Below are positions 39,659-48,549 of a stretch of 64,000 nucleotides of DNA, one piece after another. The stretch is from assembly GCA_945873925.1 (NCBI GenBank), contig CAMCES010000005.1, forward strand, positions 6,654-70,653, read 5' to 3'. The notes under the pieces were generated by a model. That model was not told the origin of the DNA and searched no databases. It saw only the letters and a list, made by a program, of their open reading frames with translations. Numbering within the stretch: the stretch's first letter is position 1; each line of letters starts with the position of its first letter. Both the position numbers and the translations under genes were made by a program. The stretch is from Bordetella parapertussis (lineage in GTDB: Bacteria > Pseudomonadota > Gammaproteobacteria > Burkholderiales > Burkholderiaceae_C).

Positions 39659-40678
39659 TTACTTTTCGATTTGCGCCCAAACCCGCTCACGGATTTGTTT
39701 GGTCAATGCGTCTGGCAACGGCACATATTCGAGTTCCAAAGCCATTTTTTTGCCGTTCTTAAAAGACCAGTCAAAAAACTTCAAAACTTCAGCTGACTGG
39801 GCTTTGTCGGCGGGTGATTTGTACATCAGAATGAAAGAAGCAGTGGTGACAGGGTATGCCTTGGCACCAGGCTGGTTCACGATGGACAGACCCATGCCTG
39901 GAACGCTGAACCAATCCGCGCCAGCGGCAGCAGCGCTAAAGGTCTCGTCGTCGGGCATCACGTAGTTGCCATCTTTGTTCATGAGGGCCATGACTGCAAT
40001 GTTGTTGCGCTTGGCGTAAGCGTATTCAACATAGCCCAAGCTGTTTTTGATGCGGTTGACGTTGGCTGCAACACCTTCGTTGCCCTTGCCACCCACGGAG
40101 GTAGGTGCTGGCCATTTCACAGCAGCGCCGCGACCAACGGTGTCGAGCCAGTCTTTGCTGACAGAGGACAAATAGTCGGTCCAGTTGAATGTGGTGCCAG
40201 AACCATCGGCACGGTGAACAATGGTGATGGGCGCATCAGGGAGTTTTTTGCCGGGGTTCAATTCAGCAAAACGGGGGTCGTTCCACTTGCTGATCTTGCC
40301 CGAAAACATGTCAGCCAAAACAGGGCCAGTCACGCGAAGTTCACCCTTACGGAATCCGTCAACGTTGAAGACGGGAACAGTGCCGCCAATGATGGCTGGG
40401 AATTGAACCATGCCATCTTTGTCCAAATCAGCGCCGCTGACAGGGGCATCGGTGGCACCAAATGCCACGGTCTTGGCTTTGATTTGGCGGATACCACCGG
40501 AGGAACCGATGGATTGGTAATTGAGGCCTGTGCCGGTTTGTTCCTTGTAGGCTTCAGCCCATTTAGAGTAGATGGGAAAAGGGAAAGTCGCGCCAGCACC
40601 TGTGATGTCTGCAGCATGAGCTGAAGTGAACATCAAAAGGGCGCCAACAGTTGAGACTGCCATCTTTACAAATTTCAT
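39659..40678 (-). CDS. pstS: Phosphate-binding periplasmic protein PstS
   Basis: A 339-residue protein with a signal peptide cut after AHA (MKFVKMAVSTVGALLMFTSA start). The mature part begins ADITGAGATFPFPIYSKWAE, and IVHRADGSGTTFNWTDYL is the classic phosphate-binding motif. It delivers phosphate to PstCA. It is the first gene of pstSCAB-phoUBR and has a Pho box upstream. Confidence 0.97.
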   Translation of the reverse strand: MKFVKMAVSTVGALLMFTSAHAADITGAGATFPFPIYSKWAEAYKEQTGTGLNYQSIGSSGGIRQIKAKTVAFGATDAPVSGADLDKDGMVQFPAIIGGTVPVFNVDGFRKGELRVTGPVLADMFSGKISKWNDPRFAELNPGKKLPDAPITIVHRADGSGTTFNWTDYLSSVSKDWLDTVGRGAAVKWPAPTSVGGKGNEGVAANVNRIKNSLGYVEYAYAKRNNIAVMALMNKDGNYVMPDDETFSAAAAGADWFSVPGMGLSIVNQPGAKAYPVTTASFILMYKSPADKAQSAEVLKFFDWSFKNGKKMALELEYVPLPDALTKQIRERVWAQIEK

Positions 40679-40730
40679 GAAAACTCCTTGGAATTACTTG
40701 AGGGATAAAACATTAACATTGAGAAGTTTC

Positions 40731-40764
40731 ATCCTAAGATTAGTTTGTGACAGTTTCATGTCCA
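40731..40764 (-). promoter_or_regulatory. Pho box and -10 of pstS
   Basis: On the minus strand two 7-bp repeats TGGACAT and CTGTCAC are separated by GAAA (consensus CTGTCAT-N4-CTGTCAT; 4/7 and 6/7). A -10 like TAGGAT follows after exactly 10 bp, the normal spacing of PhoB-driven promoters. Confidence 0.6.
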
Positions 40765-40785
40765 CCATTTGTGCATTGTCTCCAG

Positions 40786-40819
40786 CTTTCACCAATCGGT
40801 CATATAACTTTCATACGAT
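40786..40819 (+). promoter_or_regulatory. Triple Pho repeat upstream of ppx
   Basis: Three 7-bp repeats with an 11-bp period on the plus strand: CTTTCAC, CGGTCAT and CTTTCAT (5/7, 6/7 and 6/7 to CTGTCAT), spaced by CAAT and ATAA. Ten bp after the second lies TACGAT as a possible -10. Alternatively TATACT at 40862 may be the -10. PhoB control of ppx is inferred. Confidence 0.6.
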
Positions 40820-40884
40820 TGGAGAAATTTCATGTCAAACGCCGCTTTATTGATTTTTAAATATACTTTCTACCAACCAAATCA

Positions 40885-42411
40885 ATGCTTTTTGACCACA
40901 TGCGTTCCATGAAAAATGGATCACTACTCGCCGCCATCGACCTGGGCTCCAACAGTTTCAGATTAGAAATTTGCCGCTACAGCCATGGATTGATTCAGCG
41001 GATCGAATACATCAAAGAAAACGTGCGGCAAGGCAGTGGCCTGGATGACGAACGCAACCTCAGTGATGAGGCCATGGAGCGGGGCTGGGATTGTTTGTCC
41101 AGGTTCGCGGAACGCCTGACTGGGTTCAAGTCGACGCAAGTTCGCGCGGTTGCCACCCAAACTTTGCGAGAAGCCAACAACCGCAAAGTTTTTCTGGAAA
41201 AAGCCAACCGCATTTTGGGCTTTCCCATAGAGGTGGTGTCGGGACGCGAAGAGGCCCGCTTGATCTACCAAGGGGTGACACGCTTACTCCCGCCTACGCA
41301 AGACAGGCGACTGATCATTGACATCGGAGGCAGGTCCACGGAATGCGTTCTGGGCCAAGGGGCGCAGACGAAGGTGTTGGAGTCCTACCGCCTGGGCAGC
41401 GTGTCCTCGAGCATGAAGTACTTCTCAAACGGGGAATTGACGGCTCAGGCCTTCGAGCGAGCGGAAGTGGCCGCCAAAGCAGTGATGGACGAGGCCTTGG
41501 CGGTCATTCCACGAAAATCCTGGGATACCGCGTTGGGTTCTTCGGGTACCGTGGGCGCAGTGGCTGAAGCTTTGGCCACGGCCGGTTGGCCCGCGGGTGT
41601 GATCACTCGGAAAGGCTTGGATTGGCTCAAACAGCAGCTGATTGATGCAGGGCATTTGGACAAGGTTCGCATGGAGGGTCTGCGAGAAGACCGTAAAGCG
41701 GTGATTGGTGGCGGCTTGAGTGTGCTGTGTGCCGTGATGGACTTGTTTGACATTGATACCCTGCAAGTCACCCCTGGCGCCCTGCGTCACGGCCTGCTGT
41801 ACGACCTGATTGAACGTGAGGATGAAAACAAAGATGTTCGCGCGATCACCGTCTCAGGCTTGCAAAAAACCTTCAGCGCAGACGGGGTTCAAGCGCAACG
41901 TGTCAGCCGAGTTGCCTGTTTTTTTCTGAAACAGTTGCAAAATACTTTGGATACTGAACAAAATTGGTCGAGGTATCTGAAAAAACTCGATTGGGCAGCC
42001 CAATTGCATGAAATTGGTACCCAAATTTCACACACGGATTCCCACAAACACGGCGCCTACATCCTGGAAAACACGGACACCCCGGGCTTTGCCATGCACG
42101 AGTTGCAACGCCTGAGCCTGCTGGTTTTGGGCCACAAAGGCAAATTGCGCAAGCTCGAGATTGAACATGTGGATGCGTTTTTCATTTATCAACTCATGAG
42201 CCTTCGGTTGGCTGTGATTTTGTGTCACGCCCGCCGTGACCCCGAAGCAGAGGGCATGAAATTTGGCCTGTCGAGCCAGGTTCCGCATTGCTTTGAACTG
42301 CAACTGGAACCGATGTGGGCCGTTCGGTTTCCACAGTCCAACCATTTGCTGCAACAGGAAGTGGCGTCATGGCAAAAAACCAACTGGGAACTGCGATTGG
42401 TTAACCGTTAA
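40885..42411 (+). CDS. ppx: Exopolyphosphatase, Ppx/GppA family
   Basis: A protein of about 508 residues that releases phosphate from polyphosphate (or acts on pppGpp, as GppA does). The actin-like ATPase fold is seen in LLAAIDLGSNSFRLEICRYS and LIIDIGGRSTECVLG; an HD-like C-terminal part follows. The start is unsure: ATG 40900 and 40909 are in-frame alternatives, and the last, MKNGSLLAAID, fits the family start best. It is divergent from pstS and shares its Pho-box region. Confidence 0.92.
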   Translation: MLFDHMRSMKNGSLLAAIDLGSNSFRLEICRYSHGLIQRIEYIKENVRQGSGLDDERNLSDEAMERGWDCLSRFAERLTGFKSTQVRAVATQTLREANNRKVFLEKANRILGFPIEVVSGREEARLIYQGVTRLLPPTQDRRLIIDIGGRSTECVLGQGAQTKVLESYRLGSVSSSMKYFSNGELTAQAFERAEVAAKAVMDEALAVIPRKSWDTALGSSGTVGAVAEALATAGWPAGVITRKGLDWLKQQLIDAGHLDKVRMEGLREDRKAVIGGGLSVLCAVMDLFDIDTLQVTPGALRHGLLYDLIEREDENKDVRAITVSGLQKTFSADGVQAQRVSRVACFFLKQLQNTLDTEQNWSRYLKKLDWAAQLHEIGTQISHTDSHKHGAYILENTDTPGFAMHELQRLSLLVLGHKGKLRKLEIEHVDAFFIYQLMSLRLAVILCHARRDPEAEGMKFGLSSQVPHCFELQLEPMWAVRFPQSNHLLQQEVASWQKTNWELRLVNR

Positions 42412-43541
42412 CGCACGACAGCTAAGGTGATTTTTTTGCTGGCCTTGAAGCTGTGCAGGGTCAGGGCACCATTTTTGATGTCACCCTTTTCATCAAAGCT
42501 GATGCTGCCAGTTACCCCTTTGAATCCATTGGTTTTAGCCAAAACAGGCAGGTATTTGGCAGGGTCAGAGGAATTGGCTGTGACCATGGCATCAGCCATG
42601 ATGTTCACCGCGTCATACACATAGGGCGCATAAATTTGCACATCTGTATTAAAACGCTTTTTGTACAGGGCTTTGAAATCGGCCATGACTTTCTCTTGTG
42701 GGCCCTCAACACCTCCCGCTTCGGCACAAAAAACCTGGTTGTCACCGATGGCGTCACCCGCCAATTTGACGATTTCAGGGGTGCAAATGCCGTCTCCACC
42801 CATGAACTTGGCGGTCAATCCCAATGACTTCATTTGCTTGACCATGGGACCTGCCACCGAATCCATGCCACCAAAGAAGATCAGGTCTGGTTTTTTGCCC
42901 TTGATCGTGGTCAAGATCGCGGTGAAGTCGGTCGCCTTGTCAGTGGTGAATTCACGGCCAACCTGCTTGGCACCGGCAGCGGCGGCGGCTTTGGCAAATT
43001 CGTCCGCCACACCTTGACCATAGGCGGTGCGGTCATCGATCACCGCAAATGTCTTGACTTGGAGGTTTTTCACCGCATAGCGCCCCAAGGTGCCGCCCAA
43101 ATGCACATCATCCGCAACCACACGGAATGTGGTCTTGAAACCCTGTCGGGTGAACTTGGGGTTGGTCGACGAGGGAGAAATTTGGGGAATGCCTGCATCG
43201 CTGTAAATTTTGGAAGCAGGAATGGATGTACCGGAGTTGAGGTGCCCAATCACGCCATGGACTTTTTGGTCGACCAATTTTTGGGCAGCAGCCGTGCCTT
43301 GCTTGGGATCGGCGGCATCGTCTTCGGCGAGCAATTCAAACTTGACCTTTTTCCCGCCAATGCTCAGGCCCTTGGCATTGAGCGCCTCAATGGCCAAACG
43401 AGCACCGTTTTCATTGTCTCTGCCCATGTGGGCAATCGGTCCGCTGATCGGGGCAACATGTCCGATTTTGACCACCTCTTGGGCCAAAATCGGGGTCATC
43501 ATGGTGGCCAGCAAAGCGGCCAAGCTCAGTTGAAGTCTCAA
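42408..43541 (-). CDS. Branched-chain amino acid ABC transporter substrate-binding protein
   Basis: A 377-residue periplasmic binding protein of the LivK/Leu-Ile-Val type. It has a signal peptide with cleavage after ILA (in MMTPILAQEVVKIGHV) and two type I lobes (HVAPISGPIAHMGRDNENGA, VIGHLNSGTSIPASKIYSD). No permease or ATPase gene lies beside it, so it probably serves a transporter encoded elsewhere. The ligand is not certain; this family includes amide and aromatic binders. Confidence 0.9.
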   Translation of the reverse strand: MRLQLSLAALLATMMTPILAQEVVKIGHVAPISGPIAHMGRDNENGARLAIEALNAKGLSIGGKKVKFELLAEDDAADPKQGTAAAQKLVDQKVHGVIGHLNSGTSIPASKIYSDAGIPQISPSSTNPKFTRQGFKTTFRVVADDVHLGGTLGRYAVKNLQVKTFAVIDDRTAYGQGVADEFAKAAAAAGAKQVGREFTTDKATDFTAILTTIKGKKPDLIFFGGMDSVAGPMVKQMKSLGLTAKFMGGDGICTPEIVKLAGDAIGDNQVFCAEAGGVEGPQEKVMADFKALYKKRFNTDVQIYAPYVYDAVNIMADAMVTANSSDPAKYLPVLAKTNGFKGVTGSISFDEKGDIKNGALTLHSFKASKKITLAVVR

Positions 43542-43626
43542 GTTGTTCTCCCAGTGAATAAACGGTCATCGGCGAATGATATGTTTGCCTTGGCACACCA
43601 AGGCATTTGATGGTTCAGCGCGGGCT

Positions 43627-43920
43627 TCAGTCACCTTGCACGGTTCGTGTTTTGCTGTCTGCAGCCAGGTGTTCGCGCATGACTTCATCTACCGCGTTTC
43701 GCATCAACTCGGGCATGATTTGTGCCAAGCGCATTTGCACCTTGTCAATCACTTGGTCAGCCAGGGCTTCTGGGTCAGGCCCCAGCAAGCCTGGCTGGCT
43801 GCTTGGACTGTCCGTTTTGGGCAAAGCCCAAGGCAGTATAGCCGGACGCAAACTGCCATTGATCTGCACCACTTCGGTCAGCATGGGCACGGGTAATGGG
43901 GGCATGGGGGACTTGGTCAC
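43627..43920 (-). CDS. Hypothetical protein (DUF2486-like) downstream of holC
   Basis: A 97-residue protein with a Pro-rich N-terminal half and a C-terminal amphipathic helix (LADQVIDKVQMRLAQIMPEL). No signal or membrane segment. It overlaps the holC stop by 4 bp, so it is probably translated with holC. Similar small proteins follow holC in related Burkholderiales as I recall; no function is known. Confidence 0.65.
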   Translation of the reverse strand: MTKSPMPPLPVPMLTEVVQINGSLRPAILPWALPKTDSPSSQPGLLGPDPEALADQVIDKVQMRLAQIMPELMRNAVDEVMREHLAADSKTRTVQGD

Positions 43921-44369
43921 AGGCTGGCCTTGAGACTTAAATCATGGCGGACCAAGGGGTAACCTCGGTCGGCGTAATGCTTCCAACGTGAACGCGCCTG
44001 CAGTCTGTCTTGATCATCTTGGGTGACCACTTCAATGAGCTTCTCGAAAGATTCAAAGCCCTGTACCAAATCAGCGCCCAAATTCAGCAACACATGGTGA
44101 TGAGGCAAATCGAGGGGCAAGCGGTCGCTGGGCAGTAAAACAACCGGTGAATTTTTCAACACCCCAGGCAGGGTGTCGGCCATGCAATGGGCTATGAAGG
44201 ATGTCGCAGAAAAGCGCCACAAAGCCGTGTCCAGCGCATGGATCAGTTCGTGGGGCCCGACCACCACCACCTTGGCAGACGCATTCAGAGCTTTGCGCAG
44301 CAAGCGGCATGCGTAATTGATCTTTTCAGTGGCATTGAAATGGAAGGCAACCTCGGTCATGTCCGCCAT
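43917..44369 (-). CDS. holC: DNA polymerase III subunit chi
   Basis: A 150-residue clamp-loader accessory subunit that links the holoenzyme to SSB. It starts MTEVAFHFNATEKINYACRL, and VVVVGPHELIHALDTALWRF and LPLDLPHHHVLLNLG fit the family. An ATG three codons upstream is the nominal start. It follows pepA by 4 bp. Confidence 0.93.
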   Translation of the reverse strand: MADMTEVAFHFNATEKINYACRLLRKALNASAKVVVVGPHELIHALDTALWRFSATSFIAHCMADTLPGVLKNSPVVLLPSDRLPLDLPHHHVLLNLGADLVQGFESFEKLIEVVTQDDQDRLQARSRWKHYADRGYPLVRHDLSLKASL

Positions 44370-44373
44370 CTGC

Positions 44374-45870
44374 TTATGTGCGCTTGCGAGTGGTTTTGTT
44401 GCCGGCCGAGGCTTGCTTGGCTGGGACGGCTTGAAGCATGTCGGCGGCAGTCAAGAAAGCCAGCAGGGAAGGCACAGGGCGACCTGTCGCGCCTTTGGCC
44501 GCGCCACTCCTCCAAGCCGATCCCGCGATGTCCAAGTGCGCCCATGGATAGTCGTTGGCAAAGCGCTGCAAAAATTTGGCAGCAGTGACCGAGCCTGCAC
44601 TGCGGTCGGCCACGTTGGCCACGTCGGCAAAGTTGGACTTCAGGCCATCGGCATATTCATCATCTAAGGGCATGCGCCAGTTCAGGTCCAAGGTTTTGTC
44701 GCCAGCGGCCAGCAGTTGCGTCGCCAATGTTTCGTCGGTAGCGTACAAGCCGCTGCGCAGATGACCCAATGCAATCACACACGCGCCAGTGAGGGTGGCG
44801 ATGTCAATGACCGCGCGGGGTTTGAAACGCTTGGCATAGGTCAGGGCATCACAAAGGATGAGCCGCCCCTCGGCATCGGTGTTGAGGATCTCGATGGTTT
44901 GACCGCTCATGCTGGTCACCACGTCGCCGGGTTTGAGCGCTTTGCCACCGGGCATGTTTTCACAGGCGGGAATCAGGCCAACCACATTGATGGCTGGTTT
45001 GAGCAGGGCCAGTGCTTCAAAAGTACCCAGCACGCTGGCAGCGCCGCACATGTCGAATTTCATCTCGTCCATGCCAGGCCCTGGTTTGAGTGAAATGCCA
45101 CCGGTGTCAAAGGTGATGCCCTTGCCCACCAAAACGACCGGGGCTTGGGAGGCGGCTGCGCCTTTGTAGTTCAACACGATGAAACGCAATGGCTCGGCAG
45201 AAGCTTGGGCCACAGCCGAAAAGGAACCCATGCCCAAGCGGGTGACTTCTTTGGGGCCCAACACTTGGCAAGTCACGCGGGCGTGCTTGGCCAGCTTTTT
45301 GGCGGCTTGTGCCAGGTGTTCTGGCGTGGCGTGGTTGGCAGGACGGTTGCCCCATTCCCGTGCAAGCGCAACACCCGCGACTTGGGCCTGCGCCACAGCA
45401 AATGCGGGTTTGGCCTGGGTGGCTTGTGGCACACCGATCACCAGTTTGGCGACCATAGAAGGTTTGGCGCTGGGTTTGGTGGCCGTGTAGACATAGTTGG
45501 CGTCATCTGCGGCTTGGGCAGCGATAGCCAAATGAGGAATCTGTGAGGCTTGCAGGCACAAAGTGATTTGCTGCGCCTTGCTTTTCTTGAGGGCGTTGAC
45601 AGCTGCAATAACCGCTTGGCGGACATCCTGGGGGCGACCATCGCCGACGCCGACCAACACCAGCCGCAAGGCGGACAAACCTGGGGGCTTCCACCACAAC
45701 ATGCATTGACCGGATGCTGCGGAGAAATCACCCGATTTTTCGGCTTGGGCCAGCATGTTGGCAATCAAGCCGGTTTCTGGGCTGGTTGCCTTGGCCACCA
45801 TCACCACCAAGGCATCGGTTTTGACTGATGCCGCCTGCGACCAAGAGAGGGAACGAAGTTCCAAGTTCAT
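44374..45870 (-). CDS. pepA: Leucyl aminopeptidase (PepA, M17)
   Basis: A 498-residue metalloaminopeptidase that trims N-terminal residues. The catalytic core has VGKGITFDTGGISLKPG, MKFDMCGAASVLGTFEAL and NTDAEGRLILCDALTYA with the metal-binding Asp and Glu. The hexameric family also acts as a DNA-binding protein in E. coli. AAGG lies 6 bp before the ATG. The start is only 24 bp from the divergent lptF start. Confidence 0.96.
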   Translation of the reverse strand: MNLELRSLSWSQAASVKTDALVVMVAKATSPETGLIANMLAQAEKSGDFSAASGQCMLWWKPPGLSALRLVLVGVGDGRPQDVRQAVIAAVNALKKSKAQQITLCLQASQIPHLAIAAQAADDANYVYTATKPSAKPSMVAKLVIGVPQATQAKPAFAVAQAQVAGVALAREWGNRPANHATPEHLAQAAKKLAKHARVTCQVLGPKEVTRLGMGSFSAVAQASAEPLRFIVLNYKGAAASQAPVVLVGKGITFDTGGISLKPGPGMDEMKFDMCGAASVLGTFEALALLKPAINVVGLIPACENMPGGKALKPGDVVTSMSGQTIEILNTDAEGRLILCDALTYAKRFKPRAVIDIATLTGACVIALGHLRSGLYATDETLATQLLAAGDKTLDLNWRMPLDDEYADGLKSNFADVANVADRSAGSVTAAKFLQRFANDYPWAHLDIAGSAWRSGAAKGATGRPVPSLLAFLTAADMLQAVPAKQASAGNKTTRKRT

Positions 45871-45894
45871 AATTGACCTTTTAAACAGTTTTGT

Positions 45895-47001
45895 ATGTTA
45901 TTCCATTCCTCCTTCCGCAACGAGCTGGGGCGCTATTTTTGGGCAACCCTGGTGGTTTTGGTGACCATCGTGATGACGGTCATGCTGATCCGCACGCTGG
46001 GTCAAGCCTCTGGCGGCAAGGTCGACCCCCAAGAAGTCAGCTTGGTATTGGCTTTCACGATGCTGGCAAATGTGCATTCGCTCTTGACCATGAGCCTGTT
46101 CATCGCCACGGTGGCCACCATGTCGCGCATGTACACAGACAGCGAAATGGTGATCTGGCAGTCCAGTGGCCAAAGCACGACCCGATTGCTGCGCCCTGCC
46201 CTGCGATTTGCCTGGCCTTGGCTGCTGACCATCCTGGGATTGGCCCTGTGCGCTTGGCCTTGGTCGAATTCGCAAATCTTGGAGATGCGAGAGCGCTATG
46301 AAAACCGCGGCGACCTCGAGCGCATCAAATCGGGAGAGTTTCAAGAGTCCGCCAACGGCAAGCGGGTGTTTTTCATCGACAAAAACAGCCAATCGGAAAA
46401 GCAAGGTAGCCGGGTTTTCATTTTTTCGCAAGACCAAGACAGCCAGTCGATCGTCACATCTGAAACCGGCTTCATTGACACCCGCGAGGGTGAACGGTTT
46501 TTGGTGCTCAACCAGGGACAACGCGTCGATATCAATCCGGGTAAAGACGAAATCAAGGTGATTGCTTTCGAGTCACACAGCTCAAGGGTGGAGTCCACCC
46601 CGGTTACAGCCAGCGAGGTTGAAGCTCAAGCCACCCAACCCTGGTACCTGTGGCGCAACCCCACGCCGGTCAACTTGAGCGAGTTGACCTGGCGCATTGG
46701 CTTGGGTTTGGCTTCGTTCAATTTGCTTTTGTTGGCCATTGCGATCCCCTTCATCAACACCCGCACAGGCCGCTCGGGCTCGCTGATCATGGCGATGATC
46801 ACCTTCTTCATCTACTACAACCTGGTCAACCTCAGCCGCACTTGGGTTGCCTCTGGCCTATACACCATGGGCCCCCTCTTGCTGGGCATGCATCTGCCAG
46901 TCTTTTTGCTGGCGGTGTTGGTCTTGTACTGGCGTCAGCAACCGTCCTTGTTCAGACGCGCACGCAAAGTCGGTCAACCGTCACTGAGCGGGCAGGCATG
47001 A
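45895..47001 (+). CDS. lptF: LPS export permease LptF
   Basis: A 368-residue inner-membrane protein of the YjgP/YjgQ family. It moves lipopolysaccharide from the inner membrane with LptB and LptG. Three N-terminal and three C-terminal membrane helices flank a periplasmic beta domain (SGEFQESANGKRVFFIDKNS). It starts LLFHSSFRNELGRYFWATL-like. No ribosome site is seen in the short gap to pepA, so the message may be leaderless. lptG overlaps it by 4 bp. Confidence 0.95.
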   Translation: MLFHSSFRNELGRYFWATLVVLVTIVMTVMLIRTLGQASGGKVDPQEVSLVLAFTMLANVHSLLTMSLFIATVATMSRMYTDSEMVIWQSSGQSTTRLLRPALRFAWPWLLTILGLALCAWPWSNSQILEMRERYENRGDLERIKSGEFQESANGKRVFFIDKNSQSEKQGSRVFIFSQDQDSQSIVTSETGFIDTREGERFLVLNQGQRVDINPGKDEIKVIAFESHSSRVESTPVTASEVEAQATQPWYLWRNPTPVNLSELTWRIGLGLASFNLLLLAIAIPFINTRTGRSGSLIMAMITFFIYYNLVNLSRTWVASGLYTMGPLLLGMHLPVFLLAVLVLYWRQQPSLFRRARKVGQPSLSGQA

Positions 47002-48113
47002 AAACCATTCGACGACTGATTTATGGCGAAGTTCTGGCCAAAGTGGTTTTTGCCACCCTGGGTTTCATCGGGCTGTTCTTTTTCTTTGACCTGGTGGATG
47101 AACTCAAGTGGATTGGCAAAGGCCCGGAAAACGCCTATGACTTGCGGCATGCGCTGGCCTATGTGCTGCTCTTGGTGCCGGGCCATGCCTACGAGCTCAT
47201 GCCCATCACCGTCTTGATAGGCTCGATTTTTGTGATGGCGCGCTTTGCGCAAAGTTCAGAGTTCACGATATTGCGCACCAGTGGCCTGGGCCCTTACCGG
47301 GCGCTGTTCACCTTGCTTGGGCTGGGCTTGGTGTTCGTGGTGTTCACGTTTGCATTGGGCGACTATGTGTCGCCTGCGGCCAGCCGACAGGCGCAACTGC
47401 TCAAGGCGCGTTACCTGGGTGTCGCCAGCAGCCAAGGGGTCACTGGTGCCTGGCTCAAGGAAAGCCGCGGCCAAAACGCCAGCGTGGTCAATGTGGCTGC
47501 CATGGATGCGGATGGTCAACTCGTCGGCATCCGGATTTTCGAGTTCGATGACAAAGGCAAGCTCACTTCCCTGATCTGCGCAGGTCTGGGCCAATTCGAG
47601 CCCGACGGTGGAGGCTGGTTGCTGCGAAACCTGGAGCGAGACCAGTTTCAAAGCACCATGGACAACGGACGCCCCCAAATTCGCCGTGAAAAGCTGTCCC
47701 AATGGCGCTGGGACAATGCCTTGACCGAGGACATGCTCTCAGTGGCTTTGCTCAAGCCCGAGCGCATGGCCACACTGGAGTTGTTCAATTACATCCAACA
47801 CCTGCGCGCCAACGGTCAAGCCTCACAGCGCTTTGAAATTGATTTCTGGAAAAAAGTCTTTTACCCCTTGAGCTGTTTGGTGATGGTGATCTTGGCCCTG
47901 CCCTTTGCCTACTTGCAGTTGCGCAGCACACCCATGACCAGCATGGTGTTTTTAGGCGTCTTGCTGGGCATCAGCTTTTTCCTGATCAACAACCTGTTTG
48001 GCTTCATTGGCAACCTCAACGCCTGGTCGCCATGGCTGGCTGCCGCGACACCCGGCATGGTGTACATGGCGGGTTCATTGCTGGCCTTTGGCTGGCTGGT
48101 TGTCAGGCACTGA
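46998..48113 (+). CDS. lptG: LPS export permease LptG
   Basis: A 371-residue partner of LptF, with the same fold (MKTIRRLIYGEVLAKVVFAT start, periplasmic middle, FYPLSCLVMVILALPFAYLQ in the last helices). I start at the ATG that overlaps the lptF stop (ATGA). A longer in-frame extension into lptF is not real. LptFG form the membrane part of the LPS transporter. Confidence 0.95.
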   Translation: MKTIRRLIYGEVLAKVVFATLGFIGLFFFFDLVDELKWIGKGPENAYDLRHALAYVLLLVPGHAYELMPITVLIGSIFVMARFAQSSEFTILRTSGLGPYRALFTLLGLGLVFVVFTFALGDYVSPAASRQAQLLKARYLGVASSQGVTGAWLKESRGQNASVVNVAAMDADGQLVGIRIFEFDDKGKLTSLICAGLGQFEPDGGGWLLRNLERDQFQSTMDNGRPQIRREKLSQWRWDNALTEDMLSVALLKPERMATLELFNYIQHLRANGQASQRFEIDFWKKVFYPLSCLVMVILALPFAYLQLRSTPMTSMVFLGVLLGISFFLINNLFGFIGNLNAWSPWLAAATPGMVYMAGSLLAFGWLVVRH

Positions 48114-48123
48114 ACAGAAAGTC

Positions 48124-48498
48124 ATGAAGATGAAAGCCATTGTGTTGTTTGCCCATGGATCCCGCGACCCGTTATGGCACCGCCCGATGCAAGCCGTGGC
48201 CGAGCAAGTCGCCGGGATGCAGCCTGGGGTGAAGGTGGTGTGCGCTTACCTCGAACTCAGCAGCCCCAGCCTCGAGCGCGCTGTGGAAGACTTGGTGAGC
48301 CAAGGCTTCACCCATCTGCGCTTGGTTCCGATGTTCCTGGGCGTGGGCAAGCATGTACGAGAGGACTTACCCAGCATGCTCGACGCATTGGTTCAGCGCT
48401 TTCCCACGTTGACGCTGGAGCCAGTACCTGCCGTGGGCGAGCGTCCTGCCTTGTTGACGCTGTTGGCGCAGATCGCGCTGGAGGACTGGCAGGCCTAA
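48124..48498 (+). CDS. Sirohydrochlorin chelatase-like protein (CbiX/SirB, short form)
   Basis: A 124-residue single-domain class II chelatase. The start KAIVLFAHGSRDPLWHRP holds the metal-site His, and THLRLVPMFLGVGKHVREDL the second His. Short CbiX proteins insert cobalt or iron into sirohydrochlorin. The neighbouring cysB suggests siroheme for sulfite reduction, but this is inferred. Confidence 0.88.
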   Translation: MKMKAIVLFAHGSRDPLWHRPMQAVAEQVAGMQPGVKVVCAYLELSSPSLERAVEDLVSQGFTHLRLVPMFLGVGKHVREDLPSMLDALVQRFPTLTLEPVPAVGERPALLTLLAQIALEDWQA

Positions 48499-48549
48499 CC
48501 AACCCCAGGCAAAAGGCATAATAAAGGGCTTTCTTATATGAAATAAACC

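Noticed and set aside
46650..46997. LptG extended upstream within lptF
   Set aside because: The ATG overlapping the lptF stop matches the family start; the upstream part is a shadow of lptF.
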